Positions 1 through 12,911 of a DNA stretch of 64,000 bases are shown here, piece by piece. Made by a program: the position numbers and the translations under genes. The first letter of the stretch is position 1. Each line of letters starts with the position of its first letter. The DNA is from Rhinopomastus cyanomelas. Taxonomy: Eukaryota; Chordata; Aves; Bucerotiformes; Rhinopomastidae. The notes below the pieces were generated by a model that made no database searches, was not told where the DNA came from, and saw only the letters and a program-made list of their open reading frames with translations. The stretch covers positions 369,551 to 433,550 of the forward strand of contig VXBP01004053.1 in assembly GCA_013400115.1 (NCBI GenBank), given 5' to 3'.

Positions 1-2111
1 GCCCAAAATACACCTTATCTGCTTCACCTGCATCAGCACAGACCTAAGAGTATTTAGAACTCTGCTGATATAACCTACTTGCCCTACCAGGTATAACCTA
101 CTTGCCCTACCAGGAGAGTAGGTTGAACGCTCAGAAGCCAGCACAACACAGTTGGGCCCACACTACAGATTGTACCAGTATGAACAGTCAAATTATTGCA
201 CGCTAATTCTACCATCAGCTTGGCTACAGCCACAGGAACAAGGAAGAATGAAGTACTATAGGGAGGCTAGTGCTGGCTTTATACCCCATGCCGAGGAATT
301 TTTTATGCCACCGCTCAAATTTCCTTTTCCTTTCACCAACCCCTGGGACCTCAGAGGCTGAATTCACCCTTGGTACTAGAATGGGCCAAACACAGGTCAT
401 GCCCTGAAAAGAAAAGCTCTTAGATCTGTTTGCACAGAGCGTAATAAAGACAGGTGTATGAATCGGGATCAGCTCCTTCTGTACCCGCTGCAGGCAACCC
501 AGGACTTTTATTCAGGAAAATGAGGCTAAAAAGAAGAGAGTCTGTGTGAACCCAGACCATCTAAATATGGAGTCAGGCAAGAACACACCTAACCCAAGAA
601 GTTTGGAAACGTTCCTAGGTGCTCTGGTTTAAAGGGAGCCGTTGTGATGCATAAGCAAAACCCAGACATAAATGTTAATAGGATAAGCCCAGCTCCTGGA
701 AAGTGGGGCATCATTATGAGAGATCAAAGCTATACTTGACGTACCTGGGACAGATTTGCTGCTATATATGAATACCCCAGCAGCACAATGCACATGTTAG
801 CCTGGCAGTTGGCTGATTAAAGTGAACGTGTTGCTAGAACAGCATGCAATGTATATATAGCGCTGCAGTTAATGTGCCGCACAACTCTTTAGCTGTTCTC
901 CAAACAAAGGAGTTACACAGCTTGTGGAGACATTTCTTTGTAAGCAGTACAGGCAGCGTGGAAAACTCAAGCACTTACGGAAGTAAGATTAGAAATAAGA
1001 AATGGCAGTAAGATTAGACCTTCTAGTTTGAACCTCAGCCTGCGCGATGCAAGCAGCATATAATGCTAGTGTCTGTGGTGGTCACTTCCTCGAGCTGTGG
1101 CACAACCACGCCAAACAATAAGCAGTAGGGCACTAGGTTCAACCATGTTTCCAGTGCCACAGCCTTTATGAATGTCATGCCCCTCAGCAACAGAACCTTG
1201 TAAGAATGCTTCCTTGCTCTGCCTCCCGGTGCTTTGCACAGCGTCACACATTATAAGACAATTTGCCCTCCTGCAAACTAGCACCTCTAAGGGGCTCAAT
1301 GCTGAATCAGAGTGAAGGGGAAGTCTAGGTCTCTGATGTGGATTTTGGAGAAAGTAGGTCAGATTTGGCACGTGTTATCTTCTACCCATTTTCAGGTAAT
1401 CGGTTGTCCTCAAGGCTGCAGCTGCTTGCCCATCAATTCACCACATTCTATTGCTTTCCAGCAGATCATCTTTACAGGAATAAGTTTATCCCTAGTTTAT
1501 TGTCAGAAACTGAGTCACAGGAAGGCTATGAGGTTTGACTGAGATCACACAGACAACGCTGGTTTGAAATACCGTAGGAAACACAGATTAATTTACTCCT
1601 CGCGTTGTGGTATAACCTCTTTTCCTAGGGATGAGAGTGCTAGTTGCATTGATGAGAGGAAGCAGATTATTTATCAGTTGTTTCTTAAGTCCATGCGTGG
1701 TTTGTCCCCTGCTGATGCTCACCTCAATAATAGTGCTATGTAAGAAAAATTGTGAGCTAGCGGAGAACTCTCCTCTCTACAACACAAGAACGCCAAATGT
1801 AAGGGTTCAGTCAACAGGAGGTCATATTATAGCTACTAAAATCTCACTGCATTTAGAGACTAGATAAAAAAGTCATTAATCCAATTAAGCAGACTTGCAG
1901 ATAAATGACTGTTAAAACCTGTAATTGGATAAACTGGTTGTTCCTCAAAAATAACCTTTAATGAATTGACTCCAGTGGATTCTGAGCCTTTCCCATTGTG
2001 ACATTGACCAGGACTGCTGTGTACAGTGGAACGGCAAGAGCATTAACCGAAGCCATAATCTCCTCAGAGTCAGCTTTGTTGCCCTGGGAAGCAGTAACAC
2101 ATCTGATTTAC
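1..2111. other. GYS2 intron 2 (partial), no recognised element
   Basis: This stretch follows the exon 2 donor in the direction of GYS2 transcription. I see no coding exon, no CR1 and no long simple repeat here. The short open frames match no family I recognise. Confidence 0.6.
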
Positions 2112-2293
2112 CTGACACCCTTGGCTTTTCATGGTGTCCATTGCCTTCTTAACTGCAGGGTTTGGAGGCTCACATGCTTCCACCTGAGTCTTCACATTGT
2201 GCTCAAAATAGGGACCAATCAGAAAATAATTTTCACCCCATTCATCTGCCGTAGTTTTGGCTTTTGTCTGGATCACAGTGTAAATGCCTCCCA
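2112..2293 (-). CDS. GYS2: GYS2 coding exon 2
   Basis: The exon has 182 bases with a polypyrimidine-AG acceptor ending at 2294 and donor CAG|GTAAAT at 2111-2110. It carries the GGIYTVIQTKAK nucleotide-binding segment and ENYFLIGPYFEH, both hallmarks of animal glycogen synthases. Confidence 0.95.
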
Positions 2294-5200
2294 CTGCAAA
2301 AGAAGATCACAAAGAACAAAAAGTAGAAGGGAGCACAGGCCACCAAGCCCAGGAATAAGCTCCAACTCACTTGTGGATCAGATACACCTCTAGCAAAAGC
2401 TCTTTACGTATTCAGATTTTAAGTGAAACACAGACCTACCAAATAAAAGAGAAGTTCCACCACTCAAATGGATCTGAACTTCACAGGTCAGTCGAGGAGT
2501 ATGCACGGATAGCAGATTGTGTGTAGGTCTTAAATGACAATTTAACCCTTTGCTGGGTGAATGCACGTGGCTTCCTTGAATTTCTCCTCTAACCTCTGGA
2601 GGATGCTTCCCATTCTTAACTGCTTTGTTTAACTAGTCTGTGATTTTAAAATTTTCTTTTAGGTGATTGAAATCACACCACGATTGTTCCACTAATGTAT
2701 GATAGAAGAGGATCATCTAGAGAAGACCACACAGGAACACATCCATGCGGATTTTTAATGCCTCCAGAAAAGGAGACTCCACAACCCCCCTGGGCAGCCT
2801 ATTGCAGTGCTCCATCACCTTGACTGTGAGGAAGTTTTTCATTACAGATTGTGAAATCTTTACAACTAGATTTGTTGGATTCGAATCCTGGGGCGCACAC
2901 TTTCACTCTCCCATGCATTGATTCTACAGCATCCAAGCACGGCCCTCTGCTTTTTTTTATCGCAGCAGTTACAATTTTCAAACATATATTTTGTGATGTG
3001 GAAAAACATGTGGTGACAACTGAGCTGCCAATTCCAGCTTGTTTCTCAGGAATACAAAATGAAATCCAGGGATTTAATTGACTGCTGCCTATGAAAATAG
3101 CTTTAAACCAAAACCCTCAAAGCAAAAGGTGTCATGTTCCATTACTGTTCCAAAGAGTTGTTCAGAGCTGGAACTGATGTAGCCTACACTGCCCATATAA
3201 ATATCTGCAGCAAGATATTGTCCACTTTAAAAATAAATGCAATATCAAAATACGTAAGAGGATGTGACAACACCACCCCCTGATGAGTCAATACAGATCT
3301 ATTTGGTTTACAAGATTCACGCAGCTGCTGTTTCCCTCAGCTTTCCATGCACTGGCAGGGTAGCCTCACAATCCCCCCTTTGCCACAGCATCTGGAAGAA
3401 CAGGGCATAGTTGAATCCATCAGGTGGAAGGGCAGGCAAGGGAAGAGAAAATCAGAGGCTAGGCAGCTGCTACACATTGCAGACATGTGTAGTGCAGATC
3501 CAGTGTTCGTAGAACACAATAAGATAAATGAAACTCAACAAGTACAAGCAAACAAGAAGCACAATGGGAATGGAATTAGTGTTCCTACACAAAAATGTCA
3601 TCCGCTGCCGACTTTGGAACGGTTTGGTAATACTGCAGTGTCACCAGCGTCAGTAGTGATGTTAAAATGATGTAAGAAGCCAGCACTTAAAGCTGCCAGA
3701 GATTGACAGCAGGCAATCCAGACTTAATTTTTAAAGGTACCAGGGTATCCGGTGGGTCGATGCACTGCATCCTATTGAATGTGACAAGAATCTTGAGAAG
3801 TTACATGATTCTCCTTAAAAATCTGCTACTAATGAGCACTGTTTACAATAGAGCTGCTGAAGTTACTCAGCACTTTGGAAGATTAGTTCCCAGATTAATT
3901 AATCAGCTAATTAAACTGCCTCCTGCTAAACCAAGTATCTTGTAGTCCTGAGGAACTGAACAACAGAGATAGATTTTAAATTGAGCTCCTAGTAAAGAAA
4001 TCATACGCTTAAAATCCTTTGTCTCTACAAATAACCTTTTGTTGTTTGTTTTGAATGTTGGAAGGATCCCTACCTCTTCCATTTTATGTCAAGATGCCTT
4101 AGGATTCTAGGTATTTCAAAAACTAAAGCCAGCACATTGCCATCTTGTATGCTAGGTAGAATTACGACAAGAAATTATTACCCTACGTAGTGATTCAAAA
4201 CCTAAGAGAAGAATCATCTTAAATCAAGCTCACAGTTCAAGAGTTTCACATCATATAGACTCAGAACTACAGAAGGAAATCTGTGCATAAGACTATTCTC
4301 CACTTCTTTATGAACAGAAAGACAAGAAACTAGTTTGCAGTCTTTATACTCCCTGAACAGGGATTTAGAGAAATATTATGTAGATGACACTATATAGTCC
4401 CTCCTAGTTCCTCTGCTCACAAGCTGAGAGTTACTACTTAAACATCTTGTATTCAAATAAACATATACTTTTAATTATATCAGACAAGTCACAATGTTCA
4501 ACCTATATAAAGTGATTCAGTTACAAAAACATGACTGTTCTTAAGGGGTGGAAAATACATCTGATGAGCACATAAAGCATTTCAATCCAACATGGATAAA
4601 CACAGGGCTTGGTAGGAATCTTAGCAGTGAAGCCAGTTGGTTTTAATGGGCAGAAATCCAGAGCTTACAGTAATGGACACCGTTTGAATAAAGCAGCCTG
4701 GCGATCCAGGGAGAAAAGAAGATATGTACTTACAAGATAAACATCTGAACAACATCTGATCTGAACAACATGATAAAGTTGTATGTGACTAGAGCAGTTT
4801 CCTCACCATTGCAACAGAGTGGACAGAATGCTGTGCAATGCCATTGTAATCTCCTGCACAGCACGGCAAGAAGATCATTTCAGGGCATAGATTTGCCTGA
4901 AATGCAATGAAAAGTAGTGAGGATAAAAACAAAAGAGTAAGTTGTATGTATTATGAAAACTCTTTAGAAAATACCTCTGATAGAATCTCTGAGTTACCAG
5001 GTCTCAATACTTGTTGTCTTCTCTGTGACTGTGGAAAATTACTCACAATGCATATCTGTGCATAATCTTTCATTGACAGAGGAGACAGACAGAATCACAG
5101 AATGTAGGGATTGGAAGGGACCTCACAAGACCATCTACTGAAACTATGTCTGTTGAAAGTGTTAGGCATACACAGAATTACACAGAACATCAGGGATTGG

Positions 5201-8200
5201 AAGGGACCATGAAAGATCATCCAGTCCAATCCCCCTGCCACAGCAGGATCACCTAGATCAAGTCACACAGGAACACATCCAGGTGGGTTTTAAACATCTC
5301 CAGAGAAGGAGACTCCACTACCTCTCTTGGCAGCCCCTTCCAGTGTTCTGTCACCCTCACTGTGAAGAAGTTCCTTCTCATACTGATGAGATATGTTCCA
5401 GCTTACACCCATTGCCCCTCGTCCTATCACTAGATGACACTGAGAAGAGCCTGGCTCCATCCTTCTCAAACCCACCTTTCACATATTTATAGACATTAAT
5501 GAGGTCACCCCTCAGTCTCCTCTTCTCCAAGCTAAAGAGACACAGTTCCCTCAGCCCTTCCTCATAAGGCAGGTGTTCCACTTCCTTCATCATCCTCATT
5601 GCTCTGCACCAGACCCTCTCCAGCAGTTCTGTGTTCTTCTTGAACTGAGGAGCCCTCAACTGGACACAATACTCCAGGTGTGGTCTCACCAGGGCAGAGC
5701 AGAGGAGAAGGACCTCTCTCAATCTGCTAACCACCTCCGTTCTGATCCACCCCAGGATGCTGTTGGCCCTCTTGGCCACAAGAGCACACTGCTGGCTCAT
5801 GGTCATCTTGCTCTCCGCCAGGATCTCCAGGTCCCTTTCCCCTACACTACTCTCCAACAGGTCAGTCCCCAGCCTATACTGGTACCTGGGGTTGTTCTTG
5901 CCCAGATGCCAGGCTCTACACTTACCCTTGTTATACTTCATTGTTTCACTCTGCCCAGCTCTCCAGCCTGTCCAGGTCTTGCTGAATGGCAGCACAGTCT
6001 GCTGGGGTGTCAGTGACACCACCCAGCTTTGTGTCATCAGCATACTTGCTGACAGTGCATGCCAATCCCTCAGCCAAGTCATAACTTAAGTTGGGCATAA
6101 CTTTAAAAAAGCCATCTTGAGAAGAACAGAGCCTAGAACAATTTACTGGCTTTGGAAAACAAATTCAAGGAATGCATCATATATTGCTAAAAGCTACCTT
6201 ATATCTACTCAGTTACTATGAATTCTCTGAAAATACCTGTGTCAGTAAGTAATGCATTACTTATCTCACTAAATAACAAAGTACGGGGTCACATACTCGC
6301 TTGGAGCCTAACAGAATCCTGAAGTTACTTTCAGAAGTTTTCTGTTTCTCTAGTATGATGTTTTACAGTCATATTATAAACAGAAAACCTTTTATGGGAT
6401 GCATGATGTAGCAGGTTTCTATATGCAGCCTCTGATGTTTTGTACTTTGAATCGGGTTTCAAAACACACAGTAAAAGATAAAATGTGAAAATAGATGCAG
6501 AATCAGGAGATATCAGAGAATTGGTTTGGATCGACACAAAAGTGGGGAATTAGCAGTATAACATGGATACAGTGATAGTTTAGGGTTCTGATTTCCACCA
6601 AAATGCTTTATTTACATATTTTCAGTAATAACTTTTAAATCCTTTCCCTTTTCCTTTCTTTTTCCTTTTCCTTTCTTTTTCCTTTTCCTTTCCTTTCTTC
6701 TTTCCTTTCCTCTTTCCTTCCCTTCCCCTTTAGCCAGGGAAAAATAAACCAGCATGGTAAGAGGAAATAAAATGTTTGGGACAGAAGAACTTTGTTCATT
6801 TCAGAGATGTTTGATATTTGCTTTTCCAAAATTAGAAAATGTAAACAAAAGATTTCATCAGAAAATACTGCATTTAATGCTGTTTTAAAGTTTGAATATT
6901 TTCATTTACACTGCCGCAAAGAGACCTTTAAGATCTTTACGTCCAACCGTTAAACCAACACTGCCAGATGACCACTAAATCATGACCCTCAGCTCTGTGA
7001 GAGTCTATGTGTCTTTAATTCTTCTAGGGTTTGTGACTCCCTGGGCAGCCTGTTCTTGGTGAATAAATTCTTCCTAACACTCAATCTGAATCTCCCCTGG
7101 CATAACCTGAGGTCATTTCCTAGTTCTATCACCTGCTACTTGGGAGAATAGCCTAATCCCACCCTTTTTTCAGGTACTTGTAGAGAGCAATAAGGTTTCC
7201 TCTCAGCCTCCTTTTCTCCAAGCTAAACAACCCCAGGATCTGCAGCCACTCCTCATAACACTGGTGCTCTAAACCCTCTGCCACCTTTGTTGAGCTTCTT
7301 TGGACACACTCAAACACCTTGATGACCTTCTTGTAGTGGAGGGCCCAGAGCTGAACACAGTGGCCTCACCAGTGCCAAGTAGAGGGGAACAATCACTCCC
7401 CTACTACTGCTGGCCACACTAGTTGATGAGGAAGGGTCCACAATGTTCAAGATTACCCAGGAACTGCACCATCAAAAAGTATCTTCTAGTGCTGCAACCC
7501 ACTGAGTATTAAATGACCAAAACTCCTGAAAACTACCAGAGATACCCACTGTCCTTTTTCTCGCTCTCCCACCTACCCCACATTACAGAACAGAGAGAGG
7601 GAAGGAGCAGCATAAACCATAGTGAAAGAGTCAGGTAAGAAGTGAAGCCATGCAGATGAAACAAAAGGCAGTAGAAGCTGTCACTAATTACCGAGTCGTT
7701 CCCCACACACCTTTGCGACACAGGGAGGGGCAGGGTGCTCCTTGTAGCTTCTTTGCTACAGCCTGATCAGGCCACTCAGAAGGCATCAAAGCTATCCCAA
7801 GGACCATGACTGCCAAAGGAAGCCAAGAAACAGTGGGACCTCAGGTTCAGGTTCAAATTGACTTCACTGACTCAGTTACTAGTTGCATTGACAATCCTTT
7901 CACCCCTTCCCCTCAGAATGTGTCTGATCTATAGAGATATTGCTTAAACTCACAATTTTCTAATGTTTGGTTGGAATTGTTTTGATTGACCGATTGACTG
8001 TTGAGATATCTGGGGACCATTTAGAGAACAAGGCTGTAAAACATGTCAGATTAAAAAAAAGCCTCCGCATCTTCATGCAGCAGATGTCTCTTGTGTATTT
8101 TTTTGGTTCTGTTAGTGACCAGGAGTTTTCAAGAAGATAGGAATGATCTAAATTCTGTGAAATTCTGGCACTCCAAGCACACTTTGCAATAACACTGACA

Positions 8201-11200
8201 TTCCTGACAGATGCCCACAAGACAGAAGCTATTTCTGCACGCATCATCCCCGGTGCACAAGGTTACAGCTGAGATTGATGGTACGTTGATATACCCCACT
8301 TTACAACTGCACAAAGTGTTGGTGCTTTGCTTACGCCAAGTTTATTCCAGCACATCCCAAAGTGTGCTGGTTCAGGTGTGGCACAGATCTTACAGCATTC
8401 CCCTTCTCCCAAGGAACTTTCCTTATGTAAAAGCATTTCATGCAGAGGAGGTAAGATGCAGGTCCTATTGACTTTGGTGGATTCAGGATTTAATTTCCAT
8501 CAGTCCAGATTTTCACCAGAGATACTGTACATAGAGCTCTACTCCAGGCAGAGTTGAGCTGAGGTTTGTTTCTAGCAGGATCTTGATTCCAAGAGTGACT
8601 GAAAACAAATATTTAGGATTCAACTCTCAGTGACTCTTGAGCTATTCTGTTCACAGCGAGCGATTATACAAACTGGCGGTTTGCCCAGCATTTTTAAGCT
8701 TTCTTCTATTTTCTGTCTAAAACCTGTTAGCAGTATAGCAGGAGATATTAACCTAAGCATTACTAGGATGATTTTAAAGTCAACTTTCTAGAGCAGAGAC
8801 CAGATCTTGAACATTCTCAGCCCTTCTCCTAATGGATCAGAATACCCACCAAACTACTGGTATCTGTTACTGTAATTGACAGAATTAGTCCCCGCCCCCT
8901 ACCCAGGTTAAACACTTCACTTTGCAGTGGGTAAACATTTAAAGAGGATAAAGGTATTTTCACTGTGGAAAATGTTCAGGACTGCTGCCTTTATTCCTGC
9001 TGTGGCCTTTGACTGCTCTCTGTTAATAATTTCCATTTGTGGCACTTCACACACAGCATCTACATAGGTTGTAGCCACTTGGTTTATCCTCCTGTCCTTA
9101 ACTTTTTTATTGGTCTTCCTGTTATAGAGGAAAGAAGACCAGACTTTTCCAGTGTGCACAGATGTATGGCCAGACCTGGCTTTACTACAGCAAGGTCATC
9201 AGGAGAGAATGGGAAAAGTGAAAAATGCTGAGCTTCTCTATGATCCCCACCAGATCGTGTGGCACGGCAGCACACTGGGACCATTGCCTACCTGCTTTTT
9301 TCCCCTTCAACAGCAGAAGCACACTAGATGCACTTCATGGTAGGGGTCTCACCCATCAGTCAAGAGCCAGATAAAGTGAAGAAATTCTTGTTAAACAAAT
9401 TACACTTTTCTCATTTCTTTGGTACAGATCTTTCCATGCAATTTCAATCATTTCAATGCTGTGCTAGCTTTAAGTGGAAAGTTCCTTTTCACATGATGAG
9501 AGGGTGGGGGAGGGAGAGTGACAAAGAAGCCTTTTCTATTTCTCTCTTTCAGCTGCTTTTCCTTTCTTCAGGCAGAAAAGTGGAGAAAGAAGAGTAACTG
9601 AGATGCCAGTGCTTTCCAGTACATGTCAGAGGTTGCCATTTAGCACAGGCAGCAGTCAGAACAGGGAATATAAAAAAGCGTGAAGAAGTAGAACGTCTGT
9701 CTTGTGATCTACACTTAAAAAGATGAGAGAGACCTTCATTGCACCAGTAGCAGAGAACGAAGTCACAAGCCTCTGGGAAAAATGGATATTTGTAGATCTC
9801 TGAGCACTGAATTCAGACAATTGATTTGTCCTCCCCTATAGCTGCATTTTATGCCTCAGTACCAAGCAGCACCATAAGACAAATCCCAGTAAACTCGTGC
9901 TCCCCGTGGGCAGCCTGGCACAAGAAGACCGTCTCACACTATGTAATCAGACGTACTCCAACTTGCAGGATCCCTTCATCATCATCAGACTTGAAGGGAG
10001 AATATATTCAAGAGGTTCATAAAACTGCTCAGGACCTGTAAAGAGCTGTTGACTCATGTTGGAATCACAGAATCACCATCTGTGAGCTCTGGTAGCATCT
10101 TCCTCATAGGCAAGAAAACATTCAGCCTTGTCGTCCACGAAGCAGCTGCACTAATCAATAAGAAACCTGTATCTGTAGCCGAGGACCTAATGATGTGCAG
10201 AGTTACACACAGCCTTGGACTCTCTCCTGCTACAGCTGCAGCTTTACACTGCTTTAGCAGTGCAAACCAACGTCATGTTGAAGTAGTCAGACACACTTTT
10301 GCATTGTCACAAAGGAAACAAGAAACCTTCACACTAAACATTCAAAATTAGCTTGCTAAGGTTTATCTTTCCCTCTATGTTAGGAAAATACACAGCAACC
10401 TTAAAACCAAAGAATTAAACCATGTAGCAGTAGTAAATCAATTAGGGGTCAGCCTACTTAATCACATAAACTGTCCTTCGCCCTGCTAAGGGGGGCAGGA
10501 AATGCACAGTGTAAGCTACTGTTTCCTAAGCCTGTGTATCTTCTGCGATGACTCTCTCTGTATTTTGTCAGCTACTCTCTCTCTCTTAAGAAACACAGTG
10601 CCTAATATTTTCCCAGAAGTGTTTATAAATGTTAGGTCACCAGGGAATAGTATCTCACCACATGACTTTGACATTCAATTGCCTGGAAGATATAGAAAAA
10701 AAAACCCCTCTTCACTATCAAGAATTTACCAGAAAAATAAGCAAAAACAGGCTTAGAAAGGAGGCTTTACACAGATGTTTCCAGTCAAGGTTAGTTAATG
10801 GAACCTTTGCACAGAGGTCCAGCTCTAACGAAGCCATTGCTTGCCATGGCTAGTTTAGTCAGCTGTGTTTGAGTTTATGGGTTTGATAAGTGGGGTAATT
10901 AAAAATAACACTTCATTTTTAAACTAACTGAATAAATATTCACATCAATAACAATTATCTCATAAAGTGTGAGAATAATACATTTTATTCATGGCATATA
11001 AGTTAGTTTCAGTCAACTAGAGCTATATGGATGAGCCATGCAAATGCTCGGAGGGCTGAACTGCCTCTTATGAGGATAGGCTGAGAGAGTTGGGGTTGTT
11101 CAGCCTAAGGAAGAGAAAGCTCCAGGGAGACCTCATAGCAGTCTTTTAGTACCCAAAAGGGGCTTTTAGAATGTTGGGGAAGACTGTTCACACGGGCAGG

Positions 11201-12911
11201 GAACAACAGGACAAGGGGTCACGGTTTGAAGATGGAAAAGAGTAGATTTAGGCTAAGCATGAGGAAAAATCTGAAGATGATTATCTGAAGAATAATCTGA
11301 AGATGCTGGATCACTGGAACAGGTTGTTAGAGAGGTGGCAAAGGCCCCAACCCTGGAGACACTCAAGGTCAGGCTGAATGGGGCTCTGGGCAATCTGGTC
11401 TGGTGAGTGATGTCTCTCGTTGTTGTAGGGGGTCAGACCTTTTGAGGTCTCTGCCAACCCTATGACTCTATGATCCTATGAGTCACTGCTGTTTGTACAC
11501 ACACAGAAGGATAGATAAATCTAACTACGTTTTACTTTTTCTTGAACATGCTGTGTGATATCTAAGGCCACTGGGTGCAGAGAACTCTCACATGTTAGCA
11601 AGGACACATAAATTTCCTAGATCTCTGCTGTCATCTGCTGGTCAACACTGCAAAAGTAAATGCTGCCTACTCCAAGGCCTGGCAGCAGTAAATTAACTCA
11701 AAAAGCTTGAAGAAAATACTGGAAAATAAGCCTACAATGATTTGAAGTGCTAAATGTACTCTATAATACCCCTGGTTATTGATACTTGTCACCACTCTTA
11801 AAAGTGCAGTGTGAAACTGCACTGCAGTGCAGATTACGTACCAGATATTATTACAGAATTGTTGTTTCGGTTTCAACATGGGGATAAACCTCAGCACTGT
11901 CTGTTCCTCTCAAAGGCATTTCCCTTTTAGAGTTAAAATCAAAATAGACTACACATCTCCCCTCTTGATTAATCTCTCTATTTATCTACCAGGTAAATGG
12001 GCAAGTAAGGTCAATTGTTTGCTCACACTCATTTTTGTGGCAAAAATGGAGTCTGTTCCCCCTTGATGAGCTAGACCTTGCTGAAAGGGGATGAATGGAT
12101 GAAGTAGAACCTTCTGAAGGCAGCAAAGTCTTTGCATAAGAAGCAATGTACATGTTCCCTGCCAAGCTGTGTGCAGAGAACAAAATTTCAATGCGTACAC
12201 ACGTGAAAACCATTAAGTCCCTCTCTGGCACCACCTGTGCTTGCAAAGACCAGTCCAAAAGGGTTTCAGCTGGCAGAATTGCTGCTGGCCATTGACATTT
12301 GGTTTTTGTTCAGTAGTTTCAGCACATCTACATTTATTTATACCTACTTCAAATTTGGCCTCTTCACCATGTCAATCTAGAAAGATGAGGGAGATTGATA
12401 AACTGCTCTGAACTAGATGCCTGCATTACATCTTGCTTCCCTGCATTATATTCCCAAGTGAATCTGCATGAAAGCAACACATAAATTATGTATAAAGCAT
12501 CATCTGTCTATCCACACACGTGCACACGCAGGCATAACACTTAGATGGTTGTTTAAACAACCTGTCCCTGGTGGTGAAACATAGTCGGGACGACTGTGTA
12601 TCCTCACTTGTGCTCATCCCAGACAGGCACAGGCAGATGCAGACCGCACACAACATGCACGATCACGCACTGATGCCATGATGCACTCTGCAGCCCACTT
12701 CTCTCCAATCTCCACTTAATACCTTCCTTTTGCAAGCCCTCCACTCCTATGACAACAGCAATGCAAACTCCCTAAAAGCATTGCACAAACCTTTGTTGGT
12801 AACTTCCCAAGAAACTTCAAAGAGCAACAAATCTTCCACCGGTAGGTCTTCATCCTCCCACTGAGGAAGCCCGTTAAGAGAAGTCATGGACAGTGATCTA
12901 GCCAGCGGCAT
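2112..12911 (-). CDS. GYS2: GYS2, liver glycogen synthase, first two coding exons (gene continues past the left edge)
   Basis: Glycogen synthase moves glucose from UDP-glucose onto growing glycogen chains in the cytosol; GYS2 is the liver form. Two coding exons are visible on the minus strand. Exon 1 (12791-12911) opens with ATG at 12909-12911 and encodes 40 residues starting MPLARSLSMTSL and ending EVSWEVTNK. Exon 2 (2112-2293) encodes the next 61 residues, VGGIYTVIQTK to MKSQGCQ. The junction is phase 1 (AAAG|GTTTGT donor, TTTGCAG|TG acceptor) and rebuilds the valine of the UDP-glucose-binding KVGGIY motif. Exon 2 ends at a phase 0 donor (TGTCAG|GTAAAT). Ser8 and Ser11 correspond to the regulatory phosphorylation sites 2 and 2a of the family, with Arg5 at -3 to Ser8. 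Exon 3 would start with a stretch resembling VHFGRWLIEG; I do not see it in 1-2111, so it lies outside. GYS2 rather than GYS1 is called from the LDHB neighbour and the GLPQWE...LPVE wording. Confidence 0.95.
2708..2850 (-). mobile_element. CR1 LINE fragment
   Basis: The fragment carries the conserved CR1 3' segment read on the minus strand (AGGAACACATCCA, then GAGACTCCACAACCCCCCTGGGCAGCC). It is truncated on both sides and lies in GYS2 intron 1. Confidence 0.85.
2851..5088. other. GYS2 intron 1 stretch, nothing recognised
   Basis: This is AT-rich intronic sequence. I see no exon, no LINE and no long tandem repeat. Confidence 0.5.
5089..5150 (-). mobile_element. CR1 3' tail fragment
   Basis: A short CR1 3' end (AGAATCACAGAATGTAGGG then GGAAGGGACCTCACAAGACC) is cut off about 15 bp before a second CR1 tail begins. 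It is either an independent insertion or a partial duplication of the neighbouring tail. Confidence 0.8.
5167..6083 (-). mobile_element. CR1 LINE, 5'-truncated, with reverse-transcriptase C-terminal remnant
   Basis: The CR1 tail starts at 5167 and reads on the minus strand. The minus strand keeps a mostly open frame of CR1 ORF2 wording: ESKMTMSQQCALVAKRANSI, RPHLEYCVQ, LFSLEKRRLRGDLINVYKYV. The element is truncated just past the FADD-box region near 6083, where the frame is already shifted. It lies in sense orientation in GYS2 intron 1. Confidence 0.95.
6638..6733. repeat. Pyrimidine simple repeat, (TTTCC)n-like
   Basis: About 95 bases consist almost wholly of C and T in irregular CTTTTCC/CTTTCC units. 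The minus strand is a pure purine tract in GYS2 intron 1. Confidence 0.95.
6920..7425 (-). mobile_element. Older CR1 copy, 5'-truncated
   Basis: This is a diverged CR1 read on the minus strand. Recognisable blocks include CTCCCTGGGCAGCCTGTTC, CAGCCTCCTTTTCTCCAAGC and GAGGGCCCAGAGCTGAACACAG. It differs more from the consensus than the copies with intact ATTCTATGA tails, so it is an older insertion. Confidence 0.88.
7426..11039. other. GYS2 intron 1 stretch, nothing recognised
   Basis: Short unrelated open frames occur on both strands. I recognise no exon, transposon or RNA gene. Confidence 0.5.
11040..11482 (+). mobile_element. CR1 LINE, 5'-truncated (older subfamily)
   Basis: A plus-strand CR1 3' part includes GAGTTGGGGTTGTTCAGCC, the glycine-rich tail coding segment, and a degenerate 3' end with GACTCTATGATCCTATGA. 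It is antisense to GYS2, within intron 1. Confidence 0.9.
11483..12790. other. GYS2 intron 1, promoter-proximal part
   Basis: No exon or transposon is recognised in this first 1.3 kb of intron 1 behind GYS2 exon 1. Liver-gene intronic control elements could sit here, but nothing is diagnostic by eye. Confidence 0.4.
12791..12911 (-). CDS. GYS2: GYS2 coding exon 1
   Basis: The exon has 121 coding bases. The ATG at 12909-12911 has A at -3. An upstream in-frame GTG at 12935 is not a credible start. The donor is AAAG|GTTTGT with GT at 12790-12789. The 5' UTR continues to higher coordinates, and its start is not visible. Confidence 0.93.

Noticed and set aside
1..2111. GYS2 exon 3
   Set aside because: I looked for the segment coding HFGRWLIEG on the minus strand and did not find it. 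It is likely outside the window.
2871..2895. GGATTCGAATCC, resembling a tRNA T-loop
   Set aside because: No acceptor, D or anticodon arms can be placed around it. It is a chance palindrome.
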